64,000 bases of DNA, taken from the NCBI RefSeq assembly GCF_000220505.1, contig NZ_AFPJ01000042.1, positions 62,001 through 126,000 on the forward strand, written 5' to 3'. Source of the DNA: Microbulbifer agarilyticus S89 (GTDB lineage Bacteria; Pseudomonadota; Gammaproteobacteria; Pseudomonadales; Cellvibrionaceae). Made by a program: the position numbers and the translations under genes. Below the pieces are notes generated by a model, which was not told the DNA's origin, ran no database searches, and saw nothing but the letters and a program-made list of their open reading frames with translations. Shown one piece after another: positions 1-9,014 of this stretch; positions within the stretch are counted from its first letter, which is position 1; each line of letters starts with the position of its first letter.

Positions 1-799
1 GTTGCTTACGCAGGATGGATCCTTCTTCCTCAGCTTGCTGGCGCAAAGTTGCAACCGAATCTACCTTGCCTGCAAATTCGCGCTTGGCACTTTGCCCGAA
101 GGCATCGACCAAACCTTTCAGGTAGTCCTGATCCAACGATTGCGGTTGAATCAAACGAACATTGTCGATGCGAATCTCTTTGTCTTCCAGCACTCCGACA
201 ACGTTGAATTCGATACGCGCAATTGCGCTCACATCCAAATCTTTCGCGCCGTAGCGAAAGATAATATCTTGGTACTTACTATCCCACGAAGGCGGGTTGG
301 ACCGGATGCCGGTCTCTACCCCAAGATCCGGACCTTTCAGCTCAAAGAAGTAGGTGTTATCCGAGCGTTCTGGCACGACAAAACTACGGTTATGGGTCTT
401 ACCCTGTTGATCGTGGGCTTTCACATAAAAATGCACAGAAGATGGCTGTTGATTGGCGATGTCCAGTGCAAATGCAAACGTACCCAGTTCACTCCAGTCC
501 CATGGCGATTGGGGTGAAAAGGAAAAGCCAGCTGTGTAGTGGTTTTCCGTTTGCAGCTTGATATTCAGTGCCTGCCCATTCTTGTCAGTTGTACCTCCAA
601 CCAACGTGGCCACCGCATTATGCAATTTGATCTCTGGCGGTACTGCAGTGTCTTCGAAATCCCATAAGGATTCGCCAATCGGGCGCTTATCCAATTGCGC
701 CGCACTGGTCTGCTGCTGGCCATCCAAACGCTCGCTACAGGCAGCTATCAGCGCTCCCGCAAGGCAAGTTAAAACCGGCAACAAGATTCGATACCGCAT
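1..799 (-). CDS. GH50 beta-agarase, lipoprotein, N-terminal part only
   Basis: Reading the minus strand from ATG at 799 gives an open frame that runs off the window edge (266 codons). It begins with a lipoprotein signal peptide (LLPVLTCLAGALIAAC, Cys at residue 21), then a beta-rich carbohydrate-binding-like domain (about residues 45-220), then the segment DQDYLKGLVDAFGQSAKREF. That arrangement, with the 'GLVDxFGQ' entry into the catalytic barrel, is what I know from GH50 exo-type beta-agarases that release neoagarobiose. The catalytic residues lie outside the window. It follows the MFS gene by 40 bases on the same strand, so the two are probably one operon served by the operator at 2301. A lipoprotein anchor would place it in the periplasm or on the outer membrane. 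Family assignment is from remembered similarity. Confidence 0.8.
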   Translation of the reverse strand, partial: MRYRILLPVLTCLAGALIAACSERLDGQQQTSAAQLDKRPIGESLWDFEDTAVPPEIKLHNAVATLVGGTTDKNGQALNIKLQTENHYTAGFSFSPQSPWDWSELGTFAFALDIANQQPSSVHFYVKAHDQQGKTHNRSFVVPERSDNTYFFELKGPDLGVETGIRSNPPSWDSKYQDIIFRYGAKDLDVSAIARIEFNVVGVLEDKEIRIDNVRLIQPQSLDQDYLKGLVDAFGQSAKREFAGKVDSVATLRQQAEEEGSILRKQ

Positions 800-839
800 T
801 GTGGGTCCCCACCTCAATGATTATGAAAATATGGTGTGT

Positions 840-2195
840 TTACGCAGCCTGTGGCTCAACCGTGGAGCCTTCTTCGCCCTCGTGCAGCGTAATTTGCTCG
901 ATTTTTCCAACGAGAAATAAATAGGAACAAAGCCCCACCACGGCAAGCGCACCAATCAATGCCAGGGCAGGACGAAAATCACCATCGTGTGCGAGCGCCC
1001 CGATTGCGACCGGGATAATTACGGCGGACAATCCACCAACAAAATTAAAACAACCGCCTACCAGTCCGACCATATTTTTGGGCGCAATCAAGGAGACAAA
1101 TACCCAGGTGATAGAGGCAAGCCCATTGCCAAAAAAGGCAAGAGAGAGGAAAAATGTCACCGCTGCCGTAGACTCCACATAATTCGCTCCAATCATCGAG
1201 CAGGAGAGCATAAGCCCAATGATGACCGGGGTTTTACGTGAAAATTCATTGGTGAACCCGCGCCGTACCAGCCAATCGGAGGTGAAGCCGGAGAGTAAGA
1301 CACCGCAAAAAGCAGCGAGAAAAGGAATGGAAGCAAGAAAGCCGGTTTTGAGATCACCCATACCGCGGTACTCCGCGAGATAGGTAGGAAACCAGGTTAA
1401 AAAGAAAATCAGGGTACTGCCAAGGCAAAACTGGCCGATGTAAATTCCCCACAGTTTGCGGCTAGAAAACGCTAGGCGCAGGCTCTGCCAATTAATTGCC
1501 GCCTGTTGCGGGGCCGCACGTACAGGTTTCACCACCGCTGAATGGGTTTCTGCTTGCCCTGCATCCTCTTCCCGCTCTTTGACGACGTCTTGGGAATCTC
1601 CCGATTCGCGATACAGGAAATACCAAACCACCGCCCAGACGATGCCGATAAGGCCCGACACGATAAACAGCCCACGCCAACCAAACCACTCCTGAATCAC
1701 CGCCAGCACGGGCATCAGAAAGGCCAATCCAATAAATTGCCCAGAGGTATACACGGCAATGGCACTGGCGCGCTCACGCTCAGGGAACCAATGGGTAACA
1801 ATTTTATTGTTCGCAGGATACGAGGGCGCTTCAAACAGCCCGATCGCCATACGGCAGCCCACCAGGGCCGCGAGGGAGCTAACCAATCCCTGCACAACCG
1901 TCGCCAACGACCAGGCGATCAGGATAAAGGGGTACAGGATCCGTACACGCACCGCATCCACGATCATGCCGCCGGGAATCTGCATGATGGAATAGGTCCA
2001 GGCGAACGCCGAAAAAATAATCCCCATTTGTACCGGAGAGAGCTCCAGGTCCTGTGAGATCGCATTGGCCGCAACCGAAATATTGGTACGGTCCATGTAG
2101 TTGATCACCACACTGATGAAGATCAGAGCGAGCACACCAAACTTGCCGCTCTTTACGCTAGCACTGCCGCTCCGTCCTTTGGTCCCACCGCTCAT
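840..2195 (-). CDS. MFS permease, anion:cation symporter (hexuronate/galactonate-like) family
   Basis: A 451-residue protein with about 12 hydrophobic segments. The start of TM1 reads VINYMDRTNISVAANAI, a typical signature of the ACS branch of MFS (ExuT, GudP and DgoT-like proton symporters). A hydrophilic central loop (about residues 215-240, rich in Glu and Asp) separates the two six-helix halves. In this setting it would import an agar breakdown product or an acidic derivative across the inner membrane; the substrate cannot be read from the sequence. It is first in an operon with the GH50 gene and is divergent from the GH16 gene, sharing a 180-base control region with one TTGTTAACAA operator. 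The ATG at 2195 is preceded by AGG at normal distance. Confidence 0.85.
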   Translation of the reverse strand: MSGGTKGRSGSASVKSGKFGVLALIFISVVINYMDRTNISVAANAISQDLELSPVQMGIIFSAFAWTYSIMQIPGGMIVDAVRVRILYPFILIAWSLATVVQGLVSSLAALVGCRMAIGLFEAPSYPANNKIVTHWFPERERASAIAVYTSGQFIGLAFLMPVLAVIQEWFGWRGLFIVSGLIGIVWAVVWYFLYRESGDSQDVVKEREEDAGQAETHSAVVKPVRAAPQQAAINWQSLRLAFSSRKLWGIYIGQFCLGSTLIFFLTWFPTYLAEYRGMGDLKTGFLASIPFLAAFCGVLLSGFTSDWLVRRGFTNEFSRKTPVIIGLMLSCSMIGANYVESTAAVTFFLSLAFFGNGLASITWVFVSLIAPKNMVGLVGGCFNFVGGLSAVIIPVAIGALAHDGDFRPALALIGALAVVGLCSYLFLVGKIEQITLHEGEEGSTVEPQAA

Positions 2196-2300
2196 CTGCC
2201 TGGTTACTCTTGTTAATGCGCGTATCAGCGCTCTTATTATTTTGTGACGTGATCGAGCAATCGCTGGCTACACCATCACGAGAACAAGGTCGCCCCTTAC

Positions 2301-2314
2301 AATTGTTAACAATT
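2301..2314. promoter_or_regulatory. Operator palindrome AATTGTTAACAATT between MFS/GH50 and GH16
   Basis: A perfect 14-base palindrome with core TTGTTAACAA (2303-2312), followed by TTTACATT. It lies in the divergent control region, 62 bases before the GH16 start. The same core recurs at six further places in front of agar-utilisation genes. The half-site layout TTGT..ACAA resembles operators of FadR-subfamily GntR regulators (known consensus about TNGTNNNACNA). Assignment to a GntR protein is inference; no such gene is in the window. Confidence 0.7.
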
Positions 2315-2375
2315 TACATTACTCTCCTCGGCATAACAATAACCGCCCCTCAAACCGGGGGCACAAGGAGACGCG

Positions 2376-4184
2376 ATGAAAACCACCTCTCTCACTTTGG
2401 CGGCCCTTGCGCTGTCATCCTCCGCGCTGGCTTCGGACTGGGACAATATTCCTGTTCCCGCCGATGCCGGAGCCGGAAATACCTGGAAACTCCACAGTCT
2501 TTCTGACGATTTCAACTACGCCGCGCCACCCGTCGGCAAGAGTGCGACCTTTTTTGAGCGCTGGAGCGAAGGCTTTATCAACCCCTGGCTAGGCCCGGGT
2601 GAAACCGAGTACTACGCCCCCAACTCCTATGTGGAAGGCGGTAACCTGGTCATCAAGGCCAGCCGCAAGCCCGGCACCATCAAGGTGCATACAGGCGCCA
2701 TCCACTCCAAGGAGAGCATGACCTATCCGCTGTTTATGGAAGCGCGGGTAAAAATCACCAACCTCACGCTGGCCAATGCGTTCTGGCTGCTGAGCTCGGA
2801 CTCCACAGAAGAGATCGATGTACTGGAGTCCTACGGCAGTGACCGCCCCAGCGAGACCTGGTTTGACGAGCGCCTGCACCTCAGCCATCACGTATTTATC
2901 CGCGAGCCGTTTCAGGACTACCAGCCGAAAGATGCGGGGAGCTGGTATCCGAACCCCGATGGCGGCCACTGGCGTGACCAGTTTTTCCGTATTGGCGTTT
3001 ACTGGATCGACCCGTGGACACTGGAGTACTACGTAAATGGTGAGCACGTGCGCACCGTCTCCGGTGTTGAAATGATTGACCCCTATGGCTACACCAACGG
3101 CAATGGCCTCAGCAAGCCGATGCAGGTCATCTTTGATGCGGAGCACCAGCCCTGGCGCGATGCGCAGGGAACCTTGCCCCCCACCGATGAAGAGCTCGCC
3201 GACCCAAGCCGCAACAAGTTCCTGGTGGACTGGGTACGCTTCTACAAGCCAGTGGCAGACAGCAACGGGGGCGGCGACCCGGGCAATGGCGGTGATCCAG
3301 GTAATGGGGGCAACCCGGGAAGTGGCGAAACCATTCGCGTTGAGATGGGCAGCTTCTCCGCTACCGGTAAAGCAGGCGCGGCCGTTGCCGGCGACACCGT
3401 TGCTGGCTTCAACGCCAATGGCGACAACATCAACTACAACACCCTCGGGGATTGGGGCGACTACACCGTAAATTTCCCGGAAGCGGGTAGCTACAACGTG
3501 GAATTGCTCGCCGCCTCCCCCACCACTTCCGGCATCGCAGCGGACGTGCAGGTAGACGGCAGCTACGTAGGTACCATTCCCCTGAGCAGTACCGGTGACT
3601 GGGAGCTGTACAATACATTTACCCTGCCGAGCACGATTTATATTGCTTCAGCAGGCAACCACACAATCCGTGTACAAAGCGCTGGTGGCAGTGCCTGGCA
3701 GTGGAACGGCGATGAAATACGCTTTACCAAAACCGAGGATGACAGCACACCACCGCCGCCACCAGCGACTGGTGCCACCATCACCGTAGAAGCGGAAAGC
3801 TTTGCTTCTGTCGGCGGCACCTATGCCGACGGACAGGCACAGCCAATCAGCGTTTACACCACCAATGGCAGCACCGCGATCAACTACGTGAATGCCGGTG
3901 ACTTTGCCGACTACACCATCAATGTTGCCAACGCAGGCACCTATGCCATTACCTATCACGTCGGTAGTGGCGTAACCGGTGGCAGCATCGAGTTTCTGGT
4001 GAACGAAGGCGGTAGCTGGAATAGTAAAACGGCAACGCCTGTACCGAACCAGGGCTGGGACAACTTCCAGCCACTAAACGGTGGCAGCGTCTACTTGGAG
4101 GCAGGTACGTATCAGGTGCGCCTGCATGGTGTCGGCAGTAACGACTGGCAGTGGAACCTGGATAAGTTCGTGCTGAGCAACTAA
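2376..4184 (+). CDS. Secreted GH16 beta-agarase with two CBM6-like modules
   Basis: A 602-residue endo-acting beta-agarase. Residues 1-19 are a Sec signal ([19 protein letters not shown]). The GH16 catalytic domain covers about 20-290, with the catalytic motif E146-I-D148-V-L-E151 (ExDxxE: nucleophile E146, acid/base E151). A Gly/Asn/Pro linker (about 293-315) leads to a CBM6-like module (about 318-455), a Pro linker ([11 protein letters not shown]) and a second CBM6 (about 468-602). The second CBM6 closely matches the CBM6 modules of the large GH86 protein at 12050, including the ending SNDWQWNLD. The start is supported by AAGGAGACGCG before ATG. A hairpin terminator follows the stop. It would hydrolyse beta-1,4 bonds of agarose outside the cell. 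Confidence 0.9.
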   Translation: MKTTSLTLAALALSSSALASDWDNIPVPADAGAGNTWKLHSLSDDFNYAAPPVGKSATFFERWSEGFINPWLGPGETEYYAPNSYVEGGNLVIKASRKPGTIKVHTGAIHSKESMTYPLFMEARVKITNLTLANAFWLLSSDSTEEIDVLESYGSDRPSETWFDERLHLSHHVFIREPFQDYQPKDAGSWYPNPDGGHWRDQFFRIGVYWIDPWTLEYYVNGEHVRTVSGVEMIDPYGYTNGNGLSKPMQVIFDAEHQPWRDAQGTLPPTDEELADPSRNKFLVDWVRFYKPVADSNGGGDPGNGGDPGNGGNPGSGETIRVEMGSFSATGKAGAAVAGDTVAGFNANGDNINYNTLGDWGDYTVNFPEAGSYNVELLAASPTTSGIAADVQVDGSYVGTIPLSSTGDWELYNTFTLPSTIYIASAGNHTIRVQSAGGSAWQWNGDEIRFTKTEDDSTPPPPPATGATITVEAESFASVGGTYADGQAQPISVYTTNGSTAINYVNAGDFADYTINVANAGTYAITYHVGSGVTGGSIEFLVNEGGSWNSKTATPVPNQGWDNFQPLNGGSVYLEAGTYQVRLHGVGSNDWQWNLDKFVLSN

Positions 4185-4202
4185 TCACCAGTCATACAAA
4201 CT

Positions 4203-4230
4203 AAAAAAGGGGGCCAGTGGCCCCTTTTTT
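4203..4230 (+). terminator. Rho-independent terminator after GH16 agarase
   Basis: AAAAAAGGGGGCC-AGT-GGCCCCTTTTTT forms a GC stem with A and T tails, 18 bases after the GH16 stop. The flanking A and T runs let it act in both directions. Confidence 0.9.
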
Positions 4231-4236
4231 CGTTAA

Positions 4237-4380
4237 TACGATGATGCAGGCGAGATCTTGCAAGAGATACAAGCCCCCTCTGCCGGCTATGCCACCACCA
4301 CCGGTGTGTTTGAAACACCAGACTACCTTTATGTCGGCAGCCTGCTCTCAGAAAATCTGGGACGCATGCAAAAACACTAG
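4237..4380 (+). pseudogene. C-terminal remnant of an SMP-30/gluconolactonase-like (or strictosidine-synthase-like) protein
   Basis: A frame without a start codon encodes 47 residues ending in TAG at 4378, including DDAGEILQEIQAP, TTTGVFETPDYLYVGSLL and SENLGRMQKH. The pattern 'VTGVFE..dYLYvGSL....lgR' is the usual last blade of SMP-30/gluconolactonase-type beta-propellers. A stop codon (TAA at 4234) and the GH16 terminator lie just upstream, so nothing of the rest of the gene remains here. I read it as a decayed remnant. Assignment rests on remembered family similarity over a short stretch. Confidence 0.55.
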
Positions 4381-4389
4381 CAATACCGA

Positions 4390-4902
4390 TTACCGGCGAA
4401 AGGGGTTTAGTAGCGCGGGCGCTCTGAGCAGCCCGCCTAGGTCCCACTTTCGCTTCGCCTTCGTTGCGCCGCCCTCACCCTGGGCATGCAGCAAGCGAAC
4501 CAATGCCTCCACATCCCCACCTGAAAATTTGAACGGTGCGAAATTGCGTTCACCGCGTTTTGCCAGAAATGCGCGCACGGCGTCATCTACCGGGACATAC
4601 TTCATCGACCATTCGTTAAAGCCCCGCTCACGTATATTTTTTAACGACAGAATCGTGGCGTCACTGTGACGAGGATCGGAGGTGATTCGCTCATAGGTTT
4701 CGGTGACCACGGTGCGACCGCCCTCTAGCACCTGAAAGAAGTACCCATCGCCAAAATAGAGCACCCCACCAATATCGACGCGACTGTTATTGCGACGGCT
4801 CTGCATCAATATGCGGGCGACGGAAGGCTCGACTCCCTGGCTATTGGGTGCGGGCTTGAACGTGGCCCGGCTCGCGTATACCAACTGGATTAGATCACTC
4901 AA
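4390..4902 (-). CDS. BLUF-domain blue-light sensor protein
   Basis: A 170-residue protein. Residues 1-100 are a BLUF (FAD blue-light) domain. The flavin-contacting Tyr lies in LVYAS (Y9), the Asn in SRRNNSRVDIGGVLYFG, and the Gln in YFFQVLEG. The last 60 residues (basic, GGATKAKRKW) are not a recognised output domain, so it is a short BLUF protein that would act through a partner. It is transcribed towards the GH16 gene and separated from the next operon by about 240 bases in which I see nothing definite. It has no evident tie to agar use. ATG at 4902. Confidence 0.85.
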   Translation of the reverse strand: MSDLIQLVYASRATFKPAPNSQGVEPSVARILMQSRRNNSRVDIGGVLYFGDGYFFQVLEGGRTVVTETYERITSDPRHSDATILSLKNIRERGFNEWSMKYVPVDDAVRAFLAKRGERNFAPFKFSGGDVEALVRLLHAQGEGGATKAKRKWDLGGLLRAPALLNPFRR

Positions 4903-5145
4903 GGCCTTCTCCGAATTTATGCATTATGTGATAGGTCTATACGCAGCGTGGTGAAAAATGGATCTGTCGAGATACCGTTCAAGAATACAAGACCAAAGAT
5001 GAGTACAACCCCGGACAAATATTTAGTTGACCCGCAGAGATCAAGTACGCAGGGAGAAGCGAATACCCAACGTACAGACCGCGAGTGCCGGGAATGCGCT
5101 ACAAGAACTACGCAAGCAGGTACTACGACTCACCTAGCCATGGAA

Positions 5146-6429
5146 TTAGCTGAAGATAGGCCCGTAGAGTGCCGCACCGACAAATCGCGCGCGCTCCCCA
5201 AGGCTTCGCTGAATGCGCAATACTTCATTCCACTTCACCATACGCTCACTGCGGGCAAAGGAACCGACTTTGAGCTGGCCCGCGTTGGTTGCAACCGCGA
5301 GATGGGCAATAAACGCATCTTCCGTTTCACCCGAACGCGCCGATACGACCGGCAGCCAACCGGCTTTCTGGGTCATTTCGATGGCGGCCATGGTTTCGGA
5401 TACGGTACCGATCTGATTGAGTTTGATCAGTACGGAATTCGCCAACTGGTTATCGATGCCATTTTGGATACGGGCAATGTTAGTAGTAAAGAGATCGTCA
5501 CCGATTACCTGTACACGTTTGCCCACTTCTTCAGTAAACCGTTTCCAGCTATCGAAATCGGTGTCCGCAAAGGGGTCTTCGATAGAGATGATCGGGTATT
5601 TGTCACACCACTCAATCATCAAGTCACAAAACTCGGAGGGGGTAAATGAGGTACCGTCTTTCTTCAAGTGGTACCGCTCACCGTCGTACAGATCACTGGC
5701 GGCGATATCCAGAGAAATGGCCACATCTTTCCCAGCTTCATAACCCGCCAGACGCACCGCTTCCAGAAGGACTTCAAAAGGCTCTTCATTACTGTCAAAC
5801 GCTGGCCACCAACCACCTTCGTCGGCAAGACCAACACTCTTGCCCCGCCCCTTCATCACTTCACCGGCGGCATGGTAGATATTGAAGGTCATCTCCAGCG
5901 TTTCTTCGTAGGTTTTCGCACCCACCGCAATAATCAGGAAGTCCTGAATATCAATGGCCCAGTCGGCGTGTGCGCCACCTCCCAGAATCTGGATCTCATT
6001 CAATGGGAGCAGGGTGCCCTGCCCTTTGCCCAGGTATTCATACAGCGGCACGCCGCGCGCGTTTGCCGCGGCATGGGCGCACGCCATGGAGACGCCAAGG
6101 GTAGCGTTAGCGCCGAGCCGGGATTTATTTTCCGTGCCGTCCAGCTCTACCAGTTTGCCGTCGATCGCTTTCAGGTCGGTGACGGTCATGCCCTGCAGCG
6201 CCGGGGCAATTTCCTCGCGAATATTCGCAATCGCCTTAAAGACAGACTTGCCGCGGAAAACAGACTTGTCACCATCGCGCAGCTCAAGTGCCTCAAACTG
6301 CCCAGTGGATGCACCACTGGGCACCAAGCCAGAACCGGTCACGCCGTTCTCGAGGGTGACTTCTACTTCAACCGTGGGAAAACCCCGTGAATCGTATATT
6401 TGAAACGCGTCAATACTTTGGATATTCAT
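5146..6429 (-). CDS. Enolase-family paralogue with altered active site
   Basis: 427 residues, full length for enolase, clearly homologous end to end. Kept: the N-terminal loop PSGASTG, metal ligands D241 (SLDIAAS), E284 (SIEDPF) and D311 (GDDLF), base K336 (VLIKLNQIGT), K387 (GQLKVG), helper E204 (ADEGG), H154, and the phosphate-side residues R365 and S366 (SARSGETED). Changed: the SHRSGETED His is A364, the Glu of the QEF motif is D163 (IQDF), and the NGG(E/K)HA segment reads LGGGAHADW. The changed residues sit near the C3-hydroxyl in known enolases, so the leaving group probably differs. It is the third gene of an operon with an aldehyde dehydrogenase and an APH-fold kinase, controlled from the operator at 9015. 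I doubt it is the housekeeping enolase. It may open the ring of a phosphorylated anhydro-sugar acid or act on a glycerate isomer. Confidence 0.85.
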   Translation of the reverse strand: MNIQSIDAFQIYDSRGFPTVEVEVTLENGVTGSGLVPSGASTGQFEALELRDGDKSVFRGKSVFKAIANIREEIAPALQGMTVTDLKAIDGKLVELDGTENKSRLGANATLGVSMACAHAAANARGVPLYEYLGKGQGTLLPLNEIQILGGGAHADWAIDIQDFLIIAVGAKTYEETLEMTFNIYHAAGEVMKGRGKSVGLADEGGWWPAFDSNEEPFEVLLEAVRLAGYEAGKDVAISLDIAASDLYDGERYHLKKDGTSFTPSEFCDLMIEWCDKYPIISIEDPFADTDFDSWKRFTEEVGKRVQVIGDDLFTTNIARIQNGIDNQLANSVLIKLNQIGTVSETMAAIEMTQKAGWLPVVSARSGETEDAFIAHLAVATNAGQLKVGSFARSERMVKWNEVLRIQRSLGERARFVGAALYGPIFS

Positions 6430-6468
6430 GGCGTGCTTAATTTATTTACCGTGTTTATTTACCGCTAA

Positions 6469-7461
6469 TCATTCTGCGGCCAAAAGTTCTGTCCATTGAT
6501 GGAGCAGCTGACTTAATGTGGTTGGTCCATCAGGGATTACTGCGTAAGCAAAGTCCCTGACGGTTTGTTGCTGGCTGGCATTCAGGTACTCCACTGGGGA
6601 CTTTCCATCTACCCGGGCCAACATCAACATGGGCAGCAGGTGACACAGCCGGGACTCGAAGTCATCGTCAACAACCTCTCCCGCCGCAGCCAAGTAGGCT
6701 TCCCACACCTTCTCGCCCAGGCCCAGAATTTGCGCCGCGTTCTTTGGCTTGTGCAGTGCCTTGAGCAAAAAGTGATTTAACAGGAAGGCGACATCAAAGA
6801 CGGGGTCGCCATACCAGGCCACCTCGCAGTCGAGAATCACCAGCTTGCCATTCCCAACCATCAGGTTTTTCGGGCTGTAGTCACCGTGAATAAGACAGGT
6901 AGCCGTGCTTGCAATCCGATCGGCCTCTGACACAAAGTGCGTGTTCAGCCCGGGGTGCCGGCTACCGGTTTTCAATAGGTATGGCTCAAGGCGAAGCTCG
7001 GTGAAGTCCTTCAGGGTATCGAATTTAGCTTGTGCCGAAGAATCACCAACGGACTTCTTGTGAATGCTGCCAAGATAGCTCCCCGCAAGGCCTGCATACT
7101 GGCGATCATATTCGCCAAGTAGCAGTCGCGACTTCCAGTTTTCCAGCCCTCCCTCAATCATTTCCATGCAGAAAAAATACTTTTCTGCATCGGAATAGAG
7201 AATGGCGGGCACAGACTCGGGCAGGAATGCACCGACATAACTCAGGTATTCCTGCTCGGTGATATTGCGTTTGATATCCGCAAACCAATCGTCTTTTACC
7301 TTGAGCTTGTCCAGCGCACGCTTAACGACAAAGCGTGCCTGACCGTCGTCTACCAGCAGGATCTCACAAGAAACCCCGCCGGAGAGCGGGGTAAAGGTTG
7401 CATCCTGTGAGTGCAGAAGACCTTTTTCGATCAGGTAATTACATAACGCTACCTGATCCAC
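6469..7461 (-). CDS. APH/choline-kinase-fold small-molecule kinase
   Basis: 330 residues with the fold of aminoglycoside phosphotransferase and methylthioribose/choline kinases. An N-lobe Lys lies in FVVKRAL (K47/48); the catalytic loop is H192-G-D194-Y-S-P-K-N199; the metal-binding segment is D211-C-E-V-A-W-Y-G-D-P. A GTG start at 7461 lies two bases after the dehydrogenase stop, with AGAGGA at the right distance, so translation is coupled. Its partners are an aldehyde dehydrogenase upstream and an enolase paralogue downstream. The most economical reading is that it phosphorylates the sugar acid made by the dehydrogenase, possibly on the 2-hydroxyl, giving an enolase-type substrate. Antibiotic resistance is unlikely in this context. 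The substrate is inference. Confidence 0.8.
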   Translation of the reverse strand: MDQVALCNYLIEKGLLHSQDATFTPLSGGVSCEILLVDDGQARFVVKRALDKLKVKDDWFADIKRNITEQEYLSYVGAFLPESVPAILYSDAEKYFFCMEMIEGGLENWKSRLLLGEYDRQYAGLAGSYLGSIHKKSVGDSSAQAKFDTLKDFTELRLEPYLLKTGSRHPGLNTHFVSEADRIASTATCLIHGDYSPKNLMVGNGKLVILDCEVAWYGDPVFDVAFLLNHFLLKALHKPKNAAQILGLGEKVWEAYLAAAGEVVDDDFESRLCHLLPMLMLARVDGKSPVEYLNASQQQTVRDFAYAVIPDGPTTLSQLLHQWTELLAAE

Positions 7462-7463
7462 AG

Positions 7464-8960
7464 TTATTCCTCTTCGGGTTCGGCGATCGACAAATTGCGT
7501 GTGTAGTCCAGCATTGTTTCGCGGCTGTTCACGCCACCACCCATGCCACTGGCACTACAGGCACCATACGGCAGACCGTACGCAAACACGTTGTGCGCAT
7601 TTACCCAGCTGTTGCCAGAGACCATCTTCTTGGCGATGGAAATAGCGCGGTCGTTGTTCGTGGTCCAAACGCTGTTGGCCAACCCGTAGTCCAGACTATT
7701 GACCTGACGCAGGGCATCGGCGTCGTCCTTGAAAGTGGTGATGTAAGCCACTGGCCCGAAAATTTCCTCACGGAAGCAAATATTTTCTTCAGAGCCCATC
7801 AACAGCGTGGGACTAACGTAGTAGCCAGAACGCTCCGCGTCAGAGAGCGGCTGGCCGCCATACACAATCTCTGCACCCTGTTCCTGCCCCTGTTGAATGT
7901 AGCCGTTGACGGTGTTCAGTTGGCGCTCGCTTACTAGCGGGCCCATCTGGCTGTCTTCGTTCATACCGGCCTTGATCAGCACTTTGTCGAGCTCCGCTTT
8001 TACCTGCTCGATAAATTCGGACGCTACGCTCTCATGCACAATCCAACGGGTCGCAGTGCAACATACCTGCCCAGTATTCAGGGTAATAGCACCAGCCAGA
8101 CCCGCGGCAGCGGCGCTGATATTTGCGTCGTCGCAGATAATGGACGCGCCCTTGCCTCCCAGCTCCAGCTTCACCGGCTTCAGGTTTGCGCCACACGCTT
8201 CGCCAATCAGACGACCCACGCGGGAAGAGCCAGTGAAAGAAACAAAGCGCACTTTCGGGTGCTGGGTAAATACAGAGCCGACTTCCGGCCCCTCGCCCGG
8301 CAGCACATTGATCACGCCTGCGGGAAAACCAGCTTCCTCCGCCAATTTCGCGAGATACAGCGTGGAAAGCGGGGTTACCTCAGATGGCTTCACCACCACG
8401 GTATTACCCGCCGCAAGCGCCGGTGCAATACCCCACTGGCACAGGGTGAGCGGGAAGTTCCAGGGAAAAATAAAACCGACCACACCGTAGGGCAGGCGCA
8501 CTTTGCGGGCCTGCTTCATACCGTCGAGAGTCAGCGGGGTTTCAAACTCTTCTTTCTCACAGAGATCCGCAAAATAACGCAGGCACTCGATGCCGAATGG
8601 CACATCGAACCCACGGGCGTTTTCTACTGGCTTACCGACATCCAGAGCTTCCAGCTGCGACAGTTCCTCGGCGTCGCGCTCACACAAGTCTGCAAGCTTG
8701 CGCAACAGTGCGGCGCGCTCATCAGGGCTGGTCTCTTGCCAGGAAGAAAATGCAGCATGGGCTCCTTCAATAGCTTGCTCAGCGTCACTGGCAAGAGCCT
8801 CGGAAATCGTTGCCAGATGGGATTTATCTGCCGGGTTCTCCACAGCCATGGACTTGCCAGGACTACCCGTGACCCAAGCACCATTGGAATAGAAAGGGAC
8901 GGGGGACTGACCAATAAACGCCTGGACCTTTGCGGTAGTTTCAATCATCACTTTACCCAT
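7464..8960 (-). CDS. NAD(P)-dependent aldehyde dehydrogenase, candidate 3,6-anhydro-L-galactose dehydrogenase
   Basis: 498 residues, normal ALDH length. Visible catalytic residues: N168 (FPWNFPL), K191 (VVVKPSE), E266 (LELGGKG) and nucleophile C300 (NTGQVCC). It resembles the betaine-aldehyde/glycine-betaine branch and would oxidise an aldehyde to an acid in the cytoplasm. In agar degraders the non-fermentable half of the polymer, 3,6-anhydro-L-galactose, is first oxidised by an ALDH-family enzyme, and its place in an agar region under the shared operator fits that role. It is first in a three-gene operon. The ATG at 8960 has a poor ribosome site; an ATG four codons in (8948) is the alternative. 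Substrate is inferred from context. Confidence 0.85.
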   Translation of the reverse strand: MGKVMIETTAKVQAFIGQSPVPFYSNGAWVTGSPGKSMAVENPADKSHLATISEALASDAEQAIEGAHAAFSSWQETSPDERAALLRKLADLCERDAEELSQLEALDVGKPVENARGFDVPFGIECLRYFADLCEKEEFETPLTLDGMKQARKVRLPYGVVGFIFPWNFPLTLCQWGIAPALAAGNTVVVKPSEVTPLSTLYLAKLAEEAGFPAGVINVLPGEGPEVGSVFTQHPKVRFVSFTGSSRVGRLIGEACGANLKPVKLELGGKGASIICDDANISAAAAGLAGAITLNTGQVCCTATRWIVHESVASEFIEQVKAELDKVLIKAGMNEDSQMGPLVSERQLNTVNGYIQQGQEQGAEIVYGGQPLSDAERSGYYVSPTLLMGSEENICFREEIFGPVAYITTFKDDADALRQVNSLDYGLANSVWTTNNDRAISIAKKMVSGNSWVNAHNVFAYGLPYGACSASGMGGGVNSRETMLDYTRNLSIAEPEEE

Positions 8961-9014
8961 TATTTTTGGTTATCGACTAAAGGTGGGACTGCTGTAACTA
9001 CGACATTACGCCTT

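Noticed and set aside
1542-2057. Plus-strand frame of 171 codons opposite the MFS gene
   Set aside because: Antisense to a clear 12-helix permease; polar composition without motifs.
5146-6429. Housekeeping enolase (eno)
   Set aside because: Catabolic operon context, missing SHRSGETED His and altered QEF Glu argue against it; final proof needs the rest of the genome.
6469-7461. Aminoglycoside resistance gene
   Set aside because: The fold fits, but translational coupling to a dehydrogenase and an enolase paralogue points to a metabolic kinase.
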